A stretch of DNA of 49,199 nucleotides. Origin: Bacteroidales bacterium (GTDB lineage Bacteria > Bacteroidota > Bacteroidia > Bacteroidales > UBA932). Of this stretch, positions 1-7,787 are shown in pieces. The position numbers and the translations under genes were made by a program. The DNA is taken from assembly GCA_028724885.1 (NCBI GenBank), contig JAQYTJ010000052.1, positions 1 through 49,199 of the forward strand, read 5' to 3'. The notes under the pieces are model-generated. The model was not told where the DNA came from. It searched no databases and saw only the letters and a program-made list of their open reading frames with translations. Every line of letters starts with the position of its first letter. Within the stretch, counting starts at the first letter, position 1.

Positions 1-21
1 TCCTAGTTTCCGGCTTTCCCT

Positions 22-122
22 CCCGTCATGCTTCAGGCAATCGCCTACGAATGCCGCTCGGAGAGCCATCCGTTCCAAGGTGATCTCATTCATTCTTTGA
101 CACAGGGCTTTGGACTTGAACC
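22..122. repeat. Dispersed repeat, left copy
   Basis: Bases 71-122 closely match 45851-45900 near the right end; I align them at roughly 80% identity with small indels. Both copies contain CGTTCCAAGG at one end and GGACTTGAACC at the other. An octamer, CCCGTCAT, precedes each copy (22-29 here, 45697-45704 there), so the order of parts is shared. On the minus strand an open frame starts at 93 and runs off the window edge (31 codons). It begins MNEITLERM and I do not recognise it. The repeat lies next to the tRNA-His terminator. It is probably a genomic dispersed repeat rather than a gene; the partial ORF cannot be judged from here. Confidence 0.55.
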
Positions 123-140
123 GTGTCATGCCTGACACGC

Positions 141-175
141 AAAAAAAGCAACCCTCGGATTCCTCCGAGAGTTGC
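141..175 (-). terminator. Rho-independent terminator of tRNA-His
   Basis: On the minus strand, 175-164 pairs with 159-148 in a 12-bp stem containing one G-T wobble and a 4-nt loop. It is followed by seven T residues (A-run at 141-147 on the plus strand). It lies 6 nt past the tRNA 3' end and is a standard intrinsic terminator. Confidence 0.85.
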
Positions 176-180
176 AGCAG

Positions 181-254
181 GGTGCGCGGTGGGACTCGAA
201 CCCACGACAACCAGAACCACAATCTGGCGCTCTACCAACTGAACTACGCGCACC
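181..254 (-). tRNA. tRNA-His (GTG)
   Basis: The minus strand folds as a full cloverleaf. It has a 7-bp acceptor stem (GTGCGCG with CGCGCAC), a D arm, an anticodon stem-loop with anticodon GTG in the context GATTGTGGTT, and a T arm with GGTTCGAGTCC. The extra 5' G at position -1, opposite the discriminator C73, is diagnostic for tRNA-His and identifies the 5' end at 254. The 3' CCA is not encoded and must be added by a nucleotidyltransferase. A Bacteroidota-type promoter lies just upstream and a terminator follows. Confidence 0.97.
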
Positions 255-266
255 ATGTTCGGCTTG

Positions 267-295
267 CAAAGATACAAAAAAATCTTGCTTTGCAA
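267..295 (-). promoter_or_regulatory. Promoter of tRNA-His
   Basis: Minus-strand -7 box TATCTTTG (274-267) matches TAnnTTTG exactly. A TTG -33 element lies at 295-293, 18 nt away. The -7 box ends 12 nt before the tRNA 5' end, a sensible distance. It overlaps the divergent promoter of the DUF389 gene. Confidence 0.75.
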
Positions 296-316
296 GAATA
301 TAAATCTCTATATTTG
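289..316 (+). promoter_or_regulatory. Promoter of the DUF389 gene
   Basis: The -33 box is TTTG (289-292) and the -7 box TATATTTG (309-316), with a 16-nt gap. The -7 box ends only 7 nt before the chosen ATG at 324, so the transcript would have almost no leader. It interleaves with the opposite-strand tRNA-His promoter. Confidence 0.6.
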
Positions 317-323
317 TAAAAAT

Positions 324-1646
324 ATGAAGTTAATAGATATTGTAGACATTAAGGATCACATTGATCGTGAATCCGCAGCAGAAAAAATACGCAGCGGGAT
401 TGCCTTCCGCGGCCCTAACGCCTGGATTCTAGGATTTGCGATAGTGCTGGCCTCGGTCGGCCTGAATGTGAATTCGGTAGCGGTAATCATCGGAGCCATG
501 CTTGTTTCCCCACTCATGGGGCCAATCTTCGGAGTGGGCCTAGGGCTGGGCACGAATGACACGAAACTCATTAAAGACAGCCTTATGAATCTTCTCATAA
601 TGGTCTGCATAAGCTTGTTCGTTTCGTTCATCTATTTTCTCATAACTCCGCTGAACTTATCGAACCCTACCGAGCTAGAGTCGAGGACCAGCCCTACGAT
701 TTACGATGTGATAATTGCCTTGTTCGGCGGACTCGCCGGGATCTTCGAAATCTGCCGCAAGGAGAAAGGCACCGTGATCTCAGGCGTGGCAATCGCGACA
801 GCCCTCATGCCTCCGCTCTGCACCGCCGGCTATGGCATTGCTCATGCCAGCATGCACTATTTCGGGGGAGCCATGTTCCTATTCATAATAAACAGCGTCT
901 TCATCGTGCTGGCCACCTACGCCATGGTCAAGTACCTGAAATTTCCCGAAGCTGCATTCGCCGATGCCAAAATAAGGAAAAATACCCGCAACATAGTGAC
1001 GGCGGTAGTCATATTGGTGATGATTCCTAGCATCTGGAGCGCATTCATAATGATTCGCAACACGAATTTCAGACAGAATGTCGCCAATTTCGTTCAGGAG
1101 AACAAGACATACTCCGGCGGCTACATATTCGATTACGAGGTCAGCACGAAAGGGAAGCAGCACGCCGATATTTACGTAACTGGGGAACCACTCACTCAGG
1201 GCAAGAAAGAAGAACTGATTGCCAAAGCGGAAAAATTCGGCATAACCTCCGATAGAATCAACTTCATAGAACACAAGATATTCGAAGATAATCAGGATGA
1301 TGGTTCTTCCGAGATAGTGAATATGCTGTATCAGAGGTCATCTGATGAATTAAATCGCAAAGACCTGCAGATCAAGGCCCTAGAAGGGAAGCTAATGGAT
1401 GCGAGGGGTGCCGCCATTCCTTATGTCCAGCTGACTAAAGAAATCAAGTCTGCCTACCCAGAAATCGAGGAGATGACATTCGGCCGCGGAGCCTCAGTTC
1501 AGGCCGACAGCCTGGCCAAGAACGATCTCATCATCGTGGTAGCCAAAGCCAACCCGAAGCTTAGCCAGGAAAAGATCATGAAGCTTGGCGGCTGGCTACG
1601 AATCCGCCTGAATGACACTACCGTAGTTGTCATGAATCGTAATTAG
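324..1646 (+). CDS. DUF389 family membrane protein
   Basis: A 440-aa protein of the DUF389 (uncharacterised hydrophobic domain) family. The family's biochemical role is not established. The N-terminal half holds about seven hydrophobic segments (roughly residues 33-48, 52-75, 88-110, 127-144, 149-174, 181-203 and 223-243). It carries the family-typical stretches GAMLVSPLMGPI and ATALMPPLCTAGYG, whose Pro/Gly-rich turns lie inside the membrane. From about residue 250 the protein is soluble, with a short predicted coiled coil near 355-385. An upstream in-frame ATG at 255 exists, but it lies in the promoter and tRNA boundary, so ATG 324 is preferred. The CapA-family gene follows after one base, so the two are probably co-transcribed and translationally coupled. 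Confidence 0.88.
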   Translation: MKLIDIVDIKDHIDRESAAEKIRSGIAFRGPNAWILGFAIVLASVGLNVNSVAVIIGAMLVSPLMGPIFGVGLGLGTNDTKLIKDSLMNLLIMVCISLFVSFIYFLITPLNLSNPTELESRTSPTIYDVIIALFGGLAGIFEICRKEKGTVISGVAIATALMPPLCTAGYGIAHASMHYFGGAMFLFIINSVFIVLATYAMVKYLKFPEAAFADAKIRKNTRNIVTAVVILVMIPSIWSAFIMIRNTNFRQNVANFVQENKTYSGGYIFDYEVSTKGKQHADIYVTGEPLTQGKKEELIAKAEKFGITSDRINFIEHKIFEDNQDDGSSEIVNMLYQRSSDELNRKDLQIKALEGKLMDARGAAIPYVQLTKEIKSAYPEIEEMTFGRGASVQADSLAKNDLIIVVAKANPKLSQEKIMKLGGWLRIRLNDTTVVVMNRN

Positions 1647-1647
1647 G

Positions 1648-2799
1648 ATGAGGAGACTAATTCTTATTTTCATCGCATTGCTTCTTCCCATTCTCAGCCA
1701 GCGAATGCCAATTCGAAAAGTACTGACAGGGAAGCGCAGAATGGAGAGCCGGATTCCGGCTCCCGCCTCCCTATCTTTCCATCCTGACACCATCACTTTG
1801 ACGTTCCTGGGCGATGCCATGATGCACAAAGAACAGATTAGGAATGCGTACGTAAAGGAGCATTCGGCATATTCATTCAATGAATATTTTGAACCTCTGG
1901 AAGGCATCATCAGAAATGCGGATCTTGCTATAATCAATGCCGAATTCACCCTTGGAGGAAAGCCATATTCTGGATATCCTTGCTTTTCTGCCCCAGACGA
2001 ATATGCCGAATATCTGAAAGATAGCGGAATAGACATATTCCTAACTGCAAATAACCACATCCTGGATAAGGGCTGGAAGGGTCTGAGACGAACGCTGGCG
2101 GTATATTCAGATAAAGAAATCTTTACCGCAGGGACTGCCATCTCAGCTAAGGAAGACAGCCTTTGCAACCCATTAATAGTGCCAATCAAGGGCATAAGGA
2201 TAGCATTCGTCAATGCGACTTACGGCACGAACGTCCATTTGGCAAGCGATTCGATGGTAGTGCATAAGCTAGATAGCTCTGACGTGGCACATTCAATGAG
2301 TATGGCAAAGGCTCGAGGAGCAGACTTCATTGTTGCCCTCCCCCACTGGGGCGTGGAATACTCATTGAAGCACTCCAAGAGCCAGATCTACTGGGCGAGC
2401 TTTTTCGTTCGACACGGGGCAGATGCGGTGGTCGGCACTCACCCGCACGTCGTTCAAGACACGCAAGTTATCAGCGGTGCGCCGATAATATATTCATTAG
2501 GCAACATCATCTCCAACATGAGCAGCACAAACACTAGGATCGGACTCATAGTCACTCTGCGCATAGCAGTGTCAGAGAACAGGGATTGCACTCTTCTGGA
2601 GCCTGAATATACATTCACTTGGTGCGCTATGCCAGGTGCCATCTCTGAGAGTCATAAGACCGTGCCAGTAAGGGAATGGATGAATAAAGAATACGAGTGG
2701 AAAAACAGAAATGACTATATTGACATGTCTTCATCCTACGAAAGGGTGAAGGGAAAAACAGGAATATCCGACATTTATAGACATGAAGAAAACCATTAA
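1648..2799 (+). CDS. CapA-family (PGA_cap) metallophosphatase-like protein
   Basis: A 383-aa protein related to CapA of poly-gamma-glutamate capsule synthesis. The fold resembles calcineurin-like metallophosphoesterases, but the reaction is not firmly known. Visible motifs in order are FLGDAMMH (D56), NAEFTLGG near 97-104, ANNHILDKG near 134-142 (N135, N136, H137), LPHWGVEY near 230 and GTHPHV near 267, followed by IIYSLGN. These are the usual metal-site stretches. Residues 4-17 form a hydrophobic N-terminal segment, either a signal anchor or an export signal. The gene starts one base after the DUF389 stop, and its 3' end overlaps the phoH start by 17 bp. Bacteroidales with this gene do not necessarily make polyglutamate, so a cell-surface or polymer role is only inference. 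Confidence 0.85.
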   Translation: MRRLILIFIALLLPILSQRMPIRKVLTGKRRMESRIPAPASLSFHPDTITLTFLGDAMMHKEQIRNAYVKEHSAYSFNEYFEPLEGIIRNADLAIINAEFTLGGKPYSGYPCFSAPDEYAEYLKDSGIDIFLTANNHILDKGWKGLRRTLAVYSDKEIFTAGTAISAKEDSLCNPLIVPIKGIRIAFVNATYGTNVHLASDSMVVHKLDSSDVAHSMSMAKARGADFIVALPHWGVEYSLKHSKSQIYWASFFVRHGADAVVGTHPHVVQDTQVISGAPIIYSLGNIISNMSSTNTRIGLIVTLRIAVSENRDCTLLEPEYTFTWCAMPGAISESHKTVPVREWMNKEYEWKNRNDYIDMSSSYERVKGKTGISDIYRHEENH

Positions 2800-3733
2800 G
2801 ATTGAAGGAATAGAGCCAATTGAAATCTATGGAGCAGGCAATAAGATACTTGAAGAGTTCTGCTCATATTTTCCATCACTTAAAGTCGTAGCAAGGGGGG
2901 ACGAAATAATCCTAGACGGCAAAGAAAGCAGCATTCAGGAATTCTCGCAGAGATTCGGGGAACTTGTTGAGCTGAGGCATCATAAGATGAACCTTACGCC
3001 ATTCGATGTAGAGGACATTTTCGATGGCAGTTCTTCGCAGAGCAATTTCATAGACGGAGAAGCGATAATAGTGCATGGAACAGACGGAAAACCGATACGG
3101 GCCCGCAATAGGAACCAGCAGGAGATGGTGAAGGCATATTTCAACTCGGATCTTATCTTCGCCGTAGGACCTGCTGGAACGGGGAAGACCTACATCGCCA
3201 TCGCCTTGGCAGTAAGGGCTTTAAAGAATAGAGAGATAAAGAGGATAATACTCACTAGGCCTGCCGTAGAAGCTGGGGAACGCCTAGGATTCCTGCCAGG
3301 CGACCTGAAAGACAAGCTGGATCCATACCTGCAGCCGCTTTACGATGCTCTAGGGGACATGATTCCTTCTCGCAAGCTGCAAGATTTCATGGCCGATGGC
3401 ACCATCCAGATAGCTCCGTTAGCATACATGAGAGGCCGTACCTTAGACCACGCCTGCGTCATACTTGACGAAGCCCAGAACACGAATTTAGGTCAGCTGA
3501 AGATGTTCCTGACCCGAATGGGCATGAACGCAAAGTTCATAGTCACCGGCGATGCCACGCAGATAGACCTTCCCCAAAAAGAAGACTCCGGCCTGCTCAA
3601 AGGCATTAATATGCTGAAAGACATAAAAGGCATCAGCACAATATTCTTCACCAACGACGACATCGTCCGGCATCCGCTAGTGACTAAAATCGTCTATGCA
3701 TTCGACAAATCGAAAGAGGAGAAGGACTCGTGA
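2783..3733 (+). CDS. phoH: PhoH family P-loop ATPase
   Basis: A 316-aa cytoplasmic PhoH-like protein, a normal length for the single-domain family. The Walker A motif is GPAGTGKT at residues 129-136, and Walker B is VILDEAQN near 226-233, in a superfamily I helicase-like core. The N-terminal 100 residues form the small domain usual for these proteins. PhoH proteins bind ATP and are linked to RNA metabolism; in some bacteria they are fused to or neighbour ybeY, which is not present here. The start at 2783 overlaps the end of the CapA-family gene by 17 bp, so translation is likely coupled. The gene converges on the TPR gene with about 40 bp between them, and I see no strong terminator there. 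Confidence 0.92.
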   Translation: MKKTIKIEGIEPIEIYGAGNKILEEFCSYFPSLKVVARGDEIILDGKESSIQEFSQRFGELVELRHHKMNLTPFDVEDIFDGSSSQSNFIDGEAIIVHGTDGKPIRARNRNQQEMVKAYFNSDLIFAVGPAGTGKTYIAIALAVRALKNREIKRIILTRPAVEAGERLGFLPGDLKDKLDPYLQPLYDALGDMIPSRKLQDFMADGTIQIAPLAYMRGRTLDHACVILDEAQNTNLGQLKMFLTRMGMNAKFIVTGDATQIDLPQKEDSGLLKGINMLKDIKGISTIFFTNDDIVRHPLVTKIVYAFDKSKEEKDS

Positions 3734-3773
3734 GAATCCTCCCCCCTCTTTGAAATTCATCGTATTCAGATGA

Positions 3774-5105
3774 CTAATTCACCATTGCTGAATATTTCTC
3801 GTAGCCTTCTTTGTATTTAGGATCCGGATCGTCTTGGAGACGATAGCAGATGTTCTTGAGATAAGAAGCAATGCTGGATTTCACTTGATCGTCCTTCGTG
3901 ATCTCGATGGCTTTCTCGAAAGGATCCACGCACTTCTTCAGAGTTTTCTCGAACTCCTGAACGAGGGCGACGTATTTCTTATCGTCAAGCTCGTCCTGGG
4001 CCTTCTTCTCTAGCTCGACTGCCTGATTGAAGTAAAGCAGGCCTTCTCCAACGTAACCGTACTCATAGTTAGGGTCGATTTCGGAGCATTTCGTATAAGA
4101 CTCGATGGCTTTCTCGGTCTCTCCAAGCTTCGAATGAACGTTGCCTTCCACATAGTAAATGGACGCATTCTTCGGATCCTTTGCCTTTGCCTGATCCAGA
4201 AGTTCGAAGAGTTTATCGGTATTAGAGCCAGAAGAAACATAATAATTGATAAGTCCTATCAAGATGGACTGGCTCTCAGGATATTTCGTGAAGCCTTCCT
4301 CGAGATATTTCCTAGCCACTTCTTGTCCTGCAGCAGTGGTGTCAAGTTTAGTGGAGACATCTGCAAGCCTAGAATAAACCTCTCCACCCTCTGCGGCATA
4401 ACCTATATTTAGGCATTTCTCGAACGCATCTTTCGCAATCTGAAAATCGCCTAGCTGCTGAGCAATGAAGCCAGAATTGTACAGAGAGAATGTATCGATT
4501 TGAGAGAGAGGCTTTTCTGACATTACTTTCTGCGCCATGACGAAATATTTTTCAGCGCTTTTCAAGTCCCCAAGGCCATATTTGTTATATGCCTCGTTAA
4601 CGATCTTCTGGTTGAGTACCTTAAGGCCATTAGCTATGTCCTTAGATTTAGAACCCTTTAAATCAACCTCAGCGGCCTTCTTGTAAGCATCATATGCCTT
4701 CTCCAAGGCGTTCTCGACCACAGGCTTCGTAACTTCTATGATTGCAAGCTTTCCGCCGCCGAAATAGAAATTCTTATTCGAGAATACTTCCTTAACGTAA
4801 GAAGTCCCATTCAGCTGAACTTGTTCAGTAGAAATCGGCTTATCGTTTCCCATCATAAGCTTTACTTCAGCTTCTGACGAGCCTACGAGAGCATTTCCTG
4901 CAGGAGCATCATAGGCATTGACGTATGCCTCTGCAAGTTTTAACCACGTAGCAGGCTTGGCAGCCTTCTTTGGATTATCAGCGGCACTCTTTGCTGCCTC
5001 CACAGCCTTCGCTGCGGCTTCCGGAGTAATTTGCTGGATGCCTACTTGCGCATTGGCAATCTGGACAGAAGCCAGAACAACCAGAGCTATCAAAATTCTT
5101 TTCAT
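3774..5105 (-). CDS. Secreted tetratricopeptide repeat protein
   Basis: A 443-aa protein. Residues 1-19 form a signal peptide (hydrophobic core, then IANAQ), so it is exported to the periplasm or outer envelope. The mature part is alpha-helical with several TPR-like units. Clear examples are the segments around FIAQQLGDFQIAKDAFEKCL (about 213-232) and YYVEGNVHSKLGETEKAIES (about 317-336), plus a later one beginning YGYVGEGLL. TPRs mediate protein-protein contact and no enzymatic motif is seen. The gene is directly downstream of gyrA on the same strand (22-bp gap), so it probably shares the gyrA transcript. That pairing does not by itself explain the function. Lys/Ala-rich helices at the N-terminus carry an alanine-rich low-complexity stretch. 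Confidence 0.83.
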   Translation of the reverse strand: MKRILIALVVLASVQIANAQVGIQQITPEAAAKAVEAAKSAADNPKKAAKPATWLKLAEAYVNAYDAPAGNALVGSSEAEVKLMMGNDKPISTEQVQLNGTSYVKEVFSNKNFYFGGGKLAIIEVTKPVVENALEKAYDAYKKAAEVDLKGSKSKDIANGLKVLNQKIVNEAYNKYGLGDLKSAEKYFVMAQKVMSEKPLSQIDTFSLYNSGFIAQQLGDFQIAKDAFEKCLNIGYAAEGGEVYSRLADVSTKLDTTAAGQEVARKYLEEGFTKYPESQSILIGLINYYVSSGSNTDKLFELLDQAKAKDPKNASIYYVEGNVHSKLGETEKAIESYTKCSEIDPNYEYGYVGEGLLYFNQAVELEKKAQDELDDKKYVALVQEFEKTLKKCVDPFEKAIEITKDDQVKSSIASYLKNICYRLQDDPDPKYKEGYEKYSAMVN

Positions 5106-5127
5106 CTTAGATAAAATTTAATTATGG

Positions 5128-7653
5128 CTATTCTTCGTTTTCATTATTTATTTCACCATCATCCAGAACATCACTCTCCTCGCTCTTTTCAACAGGCGAG
5201 ACAGCAGCGATAGAGTCTCCATCCTTGATGTTGATGAGTTTCACGCCCTGCGTAGCCCTGCCTGCAACCCTGATGTCGGATACCGCCATCCTAATCGTAA
5301 GACCAGACTTATTGATAATCATCAGATCATTTTCCTCTGTCACGTTCTTTATGGCAATCAGTTTACCTGTCTTTTCAGTGATATTGATTGTCTTAACGCC
5401 CTTTCCGCCACGATTAGTCAGCCTGTACTCTTCAAAGTCCGTACGTTTGCCGAAGCCATTCTCGCTGACGACCAAAACAGTATGTTTATCAGCATCTTGA
5501 GCATTTTTATCGTAATTAATCGCTCCGATCACTTCGTCTGTCGCTTCAATATTAATGCCACGCACTCCAGTAGCGTTCCTTCCCATCTCGCGTGCATCTG
5601 TTTCCTCGAAGCGACAGCATCGGCCATCACGAGCTGCAATGAAGATTTGCTCGTTGCCATTAGTGAGCAGTGCCTCTGCAAGAACATCGCCTTCCCTGAG
5701 GGTCACGGCATTTATTCCCGCTACTCTAGGATGCGAATATGCTAATAGAGAAGTCCTTTTGATAACTCCCCTTTTAGTAACTAATACAATATAGTTATTG
5801 TTTATATATTCTTCATCTTTGAGCGTCCTCACATTTATGATGGCTTTTATTTTATCATCTGGAATATTCAGGACATTCTGAATGGCACGGCCCTTTGAAG
5901 CTCTCGATCCTTCAGGGACATCGTAGGTCTTTAGCCAGAAGCAACGTCCCGATTCAGTGAAGAACATCATGGTTGAGTGCATATTGGCGACATAGATATG
6001 GTCTATGAAATCCTCATCTCTCGTAGCTGAGCCTTTCATTCCGACGCCGCCCCTGTTCTGAGTGCGGTACTCAGCCAGCGGAGTCCTTTTGATATAACCC
6101 AAATGCGAGATAGTGATGACCACGTCCTCGTCTGGATAGAAGTCCTCAGGATTGAACTCCTCCTCGGAAGGTCTTATTTCAGTCCTTCTCGCATCTCCGT
6201 ACCTTTCCTTAAGCTCCTGGGTCTCCTGTTTCACTATATTCATTTGCTCCTCAACACTGCCGAGTATGACGTTACACCTGTCGATGAATTTCATCAGGTC
6301 GTCATATTCAGCCTGCAGCTTGTCTCTTTCTAGCCCAGTCAGCTGACGGAGCCTCATTTCAACTATTGCGGTAGCCTGAGCATCCGTGAAGGCGAATGCC
6401 TTCATCAGTTCTGCCTTTGCTTCATCTACGGAAGCAGAAGCCCTGATGATCCTGATCACTTCGTCGATCACGTCTATAGCCTTCAGCAAGCCCTCCAGAA
6501 TATGAGCCCTCTTCTGAGCCTTGTCTAGCTCGAACTTGGTTCTTCTTACGACGACTTCGTGGCGGAAATCTACGAAATTCGCTATCAGTTCCTTGAGCGA
6601 CAGCGTCTTCGGACGACCACCTACAAGGGCTACGTTGTTGAATGCAAAGCTGGACTGGAGCGGTGAGTACTTGAATAAGGTATTCAGGACAATATTAGAA
6701 TTAAATCCCTGCTTCACCTGAATAATTACCCTCACGCCCTCGCGTGAGGTCTCATCGTTGATGTAGCTTATTCCTTCTATCTTCTTGTCTTCGACCATCT
6801 GGTGAATTTTCTCCAGCATATCCTTCTTATTCACCATGTAAGGAATCTCGGTTACCACTATGGTCTCACGACCTGTGTCAGATACCTCGATTTCGGTCTT
6901 GGACCTAATCACCACCCTGCCACGGCCTGTCTCGTAAGCTTCTTTGATTCCGCCTACGCCCATGATGATGCCGCCTGTTGGGAAATCAGGGCCTTTGATG
7001 TATTCCATCAGCTCGTCGGTGTCGATTTCGGGGTTGTCTATGTAAGCACAAATCGCATTGCAGACCTCAACCAAATTGTGCGGAGCCATATTCGTGGCCA
7101 TTCCGACTGCGATTCCGGATGCTCCATTAAGAAGAAGCAGCGGTGCCTTCGTAGGTAGCACCGTAGGCTCCTGAAGAGTGTCATCAAAGTTGTTTGTGAA
7201 ATCCACGGTATCCTTTTCCAGATCTCCCAGCACGTCATCGGCCATCTTCGCAAGCTTAGCCTCGGTATATCGCATGGCTGCGACAGGATCACCATCCATT
7301 GACCCAAAGTTACCTTGACCCCAGACCAGTGGGTAACGCTGATTCCAGTTCTGCGCAAGGCGAGCCATGGCATCGTATACAGAAGAATCGCCATGAGGGT
7401 GGTATTTACCCAAAACCTCACCAACGATTCTGGCAGATTTCTTCGTCTGACCTGAATATGACAATCCGAGGCCTTCCATGCCGAACAGCACTCGCCTCTG
7501 GACTGGCTTCAAGCCATCTCTCACATCCGGAAGCGCGCGGGATACGATAACCGACATCGAGTAATCGATGTAGGCCGAGCGCATCTCATGATCTATCTCT
7601 ACCGGCTCAATGTACCCGTGCTGAACCTCCTCGTTCATTTCCACATTATCCAT
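5128..7653 (-). CDS. gyrA: DNA gyrase subunit A
   Basis: An 841-aa breakage-reunion subunit of gyrase, which introduces negative supercoils together with GyrB (gyrB is not in this window). Catalytic Tyr129 lies in AAMRYTE. The quinolone-determining region reads [10 protein letters not shown] with Ser90 and Asp94, equivalent to E. coli Ser83 and Asp87, so the sequence shows the unmutated state. The C-terminal beta-pinwheel has blades with NRGGVG and NRGGKG; these are degenerate forms of the GyrA box. The tail is acidic ([17 protein letters not shown]). ATG 7653 is chosen because the longer frame to 7710 would begin inside the promoter at 7681-7711. The gene is divergent from the Clp unfoldase gene and followed by the TPR gene. 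A ParC assignment is possible but less likely given the length and the pinwheel. Confidence 0.95.
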   Translation of the reverse strand: MDNVEMNEEVQHGYIEPVEIDHEMRSAYIDYSMSVIVSRALPDVRDGLKPVQRRVLFGMEGLGLSYSGQTKKSARIVGEVLGKYHPHGDSSVYDAMARLAQNWNQRYPLVWGQGNFGSMDGDPVAAMRYTEAKLAKMADDVLGDLEKDTVDFTNNFDDTLQEPTVLPTKAPLLLLNGASGIAVGMATNMAPHNLVEVCNAICAYIDNPEIDTDELMEYIKGPDFPTGGIIMGVGGIKEAYETGRGRVVIRSKTEIEVSDTGRETIVVTEIPYMVNKKDMLEKIHQMVEDKKIEGISYINDETSREGVRVIIQVKQGFNSNIVLNTLFKYSPLQSSFAFNNVALVGGRPKTLSLKELIANFVDFRHEVVVRRTKFELDKAQKRAHILEGLLKAIDVIDEVIRIIRASASVDEAKAELMKAFAFTDAQATAIVEMRLRQLTGLERDKLQAEYDDLMKFIDRCNVILGSVEEQMNIVKQETQELKERYGDARRTEIRPSEEEFNPEDFYPDEDVVITISHLGYIKRTPLAEYRTQNRGGVGMKGSATRDEDFIDHIYVANMHSTMMFFTESGRCFWLKTYDVPEGSRASKGRAIQNVLNIPDDKIKAIINVRTLKDEEYINNNYIVLVTKRGVIKRTSLLAYSHPRVAGINAVTLREGDVLAEALLTNGNEQIFIAARDGRCCRFEETDAREMGRNATGVRGINIEATDEVIGAINYDKNAQDADKHTVLVVSENGFGKRTDFEEYRLTNRGGKGVKTINITEKTGKLIAIKNVTEENDLMIINKSGLTIRMAVSDIRVAGRATQGVKLINIKDGDSIAAVSPVEKSEESDVLDDGEINNENEE

Positions 7654-7680
7654 ATTAAAATTCTTAACCTTATAAACGTG

Positions 7681-7711
7681 CAAAATTAATAAAAATTTAC
7701 CTTTGAGCAAA
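7681..7711 (-). promoter_or_regulatory. gyrA promoter
   Basis: The minus-strand -33 TTTG (7711-7708) and -7 TAATTTTG (7688-7681) are separated by exactly 19 nt, an excellent fit to the Bacteroidota consensus. The -7 box ends 27 nt before the gyrA ATG, which supports the shorter start. Confidence 0.8.
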
Positions 7712-7787
7712 GCGACAAAATGTCATGACAACTCTTTTCGCATGGATGTTGATAATTATCCGGAAAACTTACCTAACTTTATAAATC

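Noticed and set aside
112..122. tRNA-like T-arm sequence GGTTCAAGTCC on the minus strand, repeated at 45891-45900
   Set aside because: No acceptor, D or anticodon arm can be formed around it in either copy, so it is not a tRNA or tRNA fragment that I can support. It is kept only as part of the repeat.
5225..7550. Several plus-strand frames of 66-118 codons inside gyrA
   Set aside because: They are the antisense of a strongly conserved coding gene and have no promoters. They are shadows.
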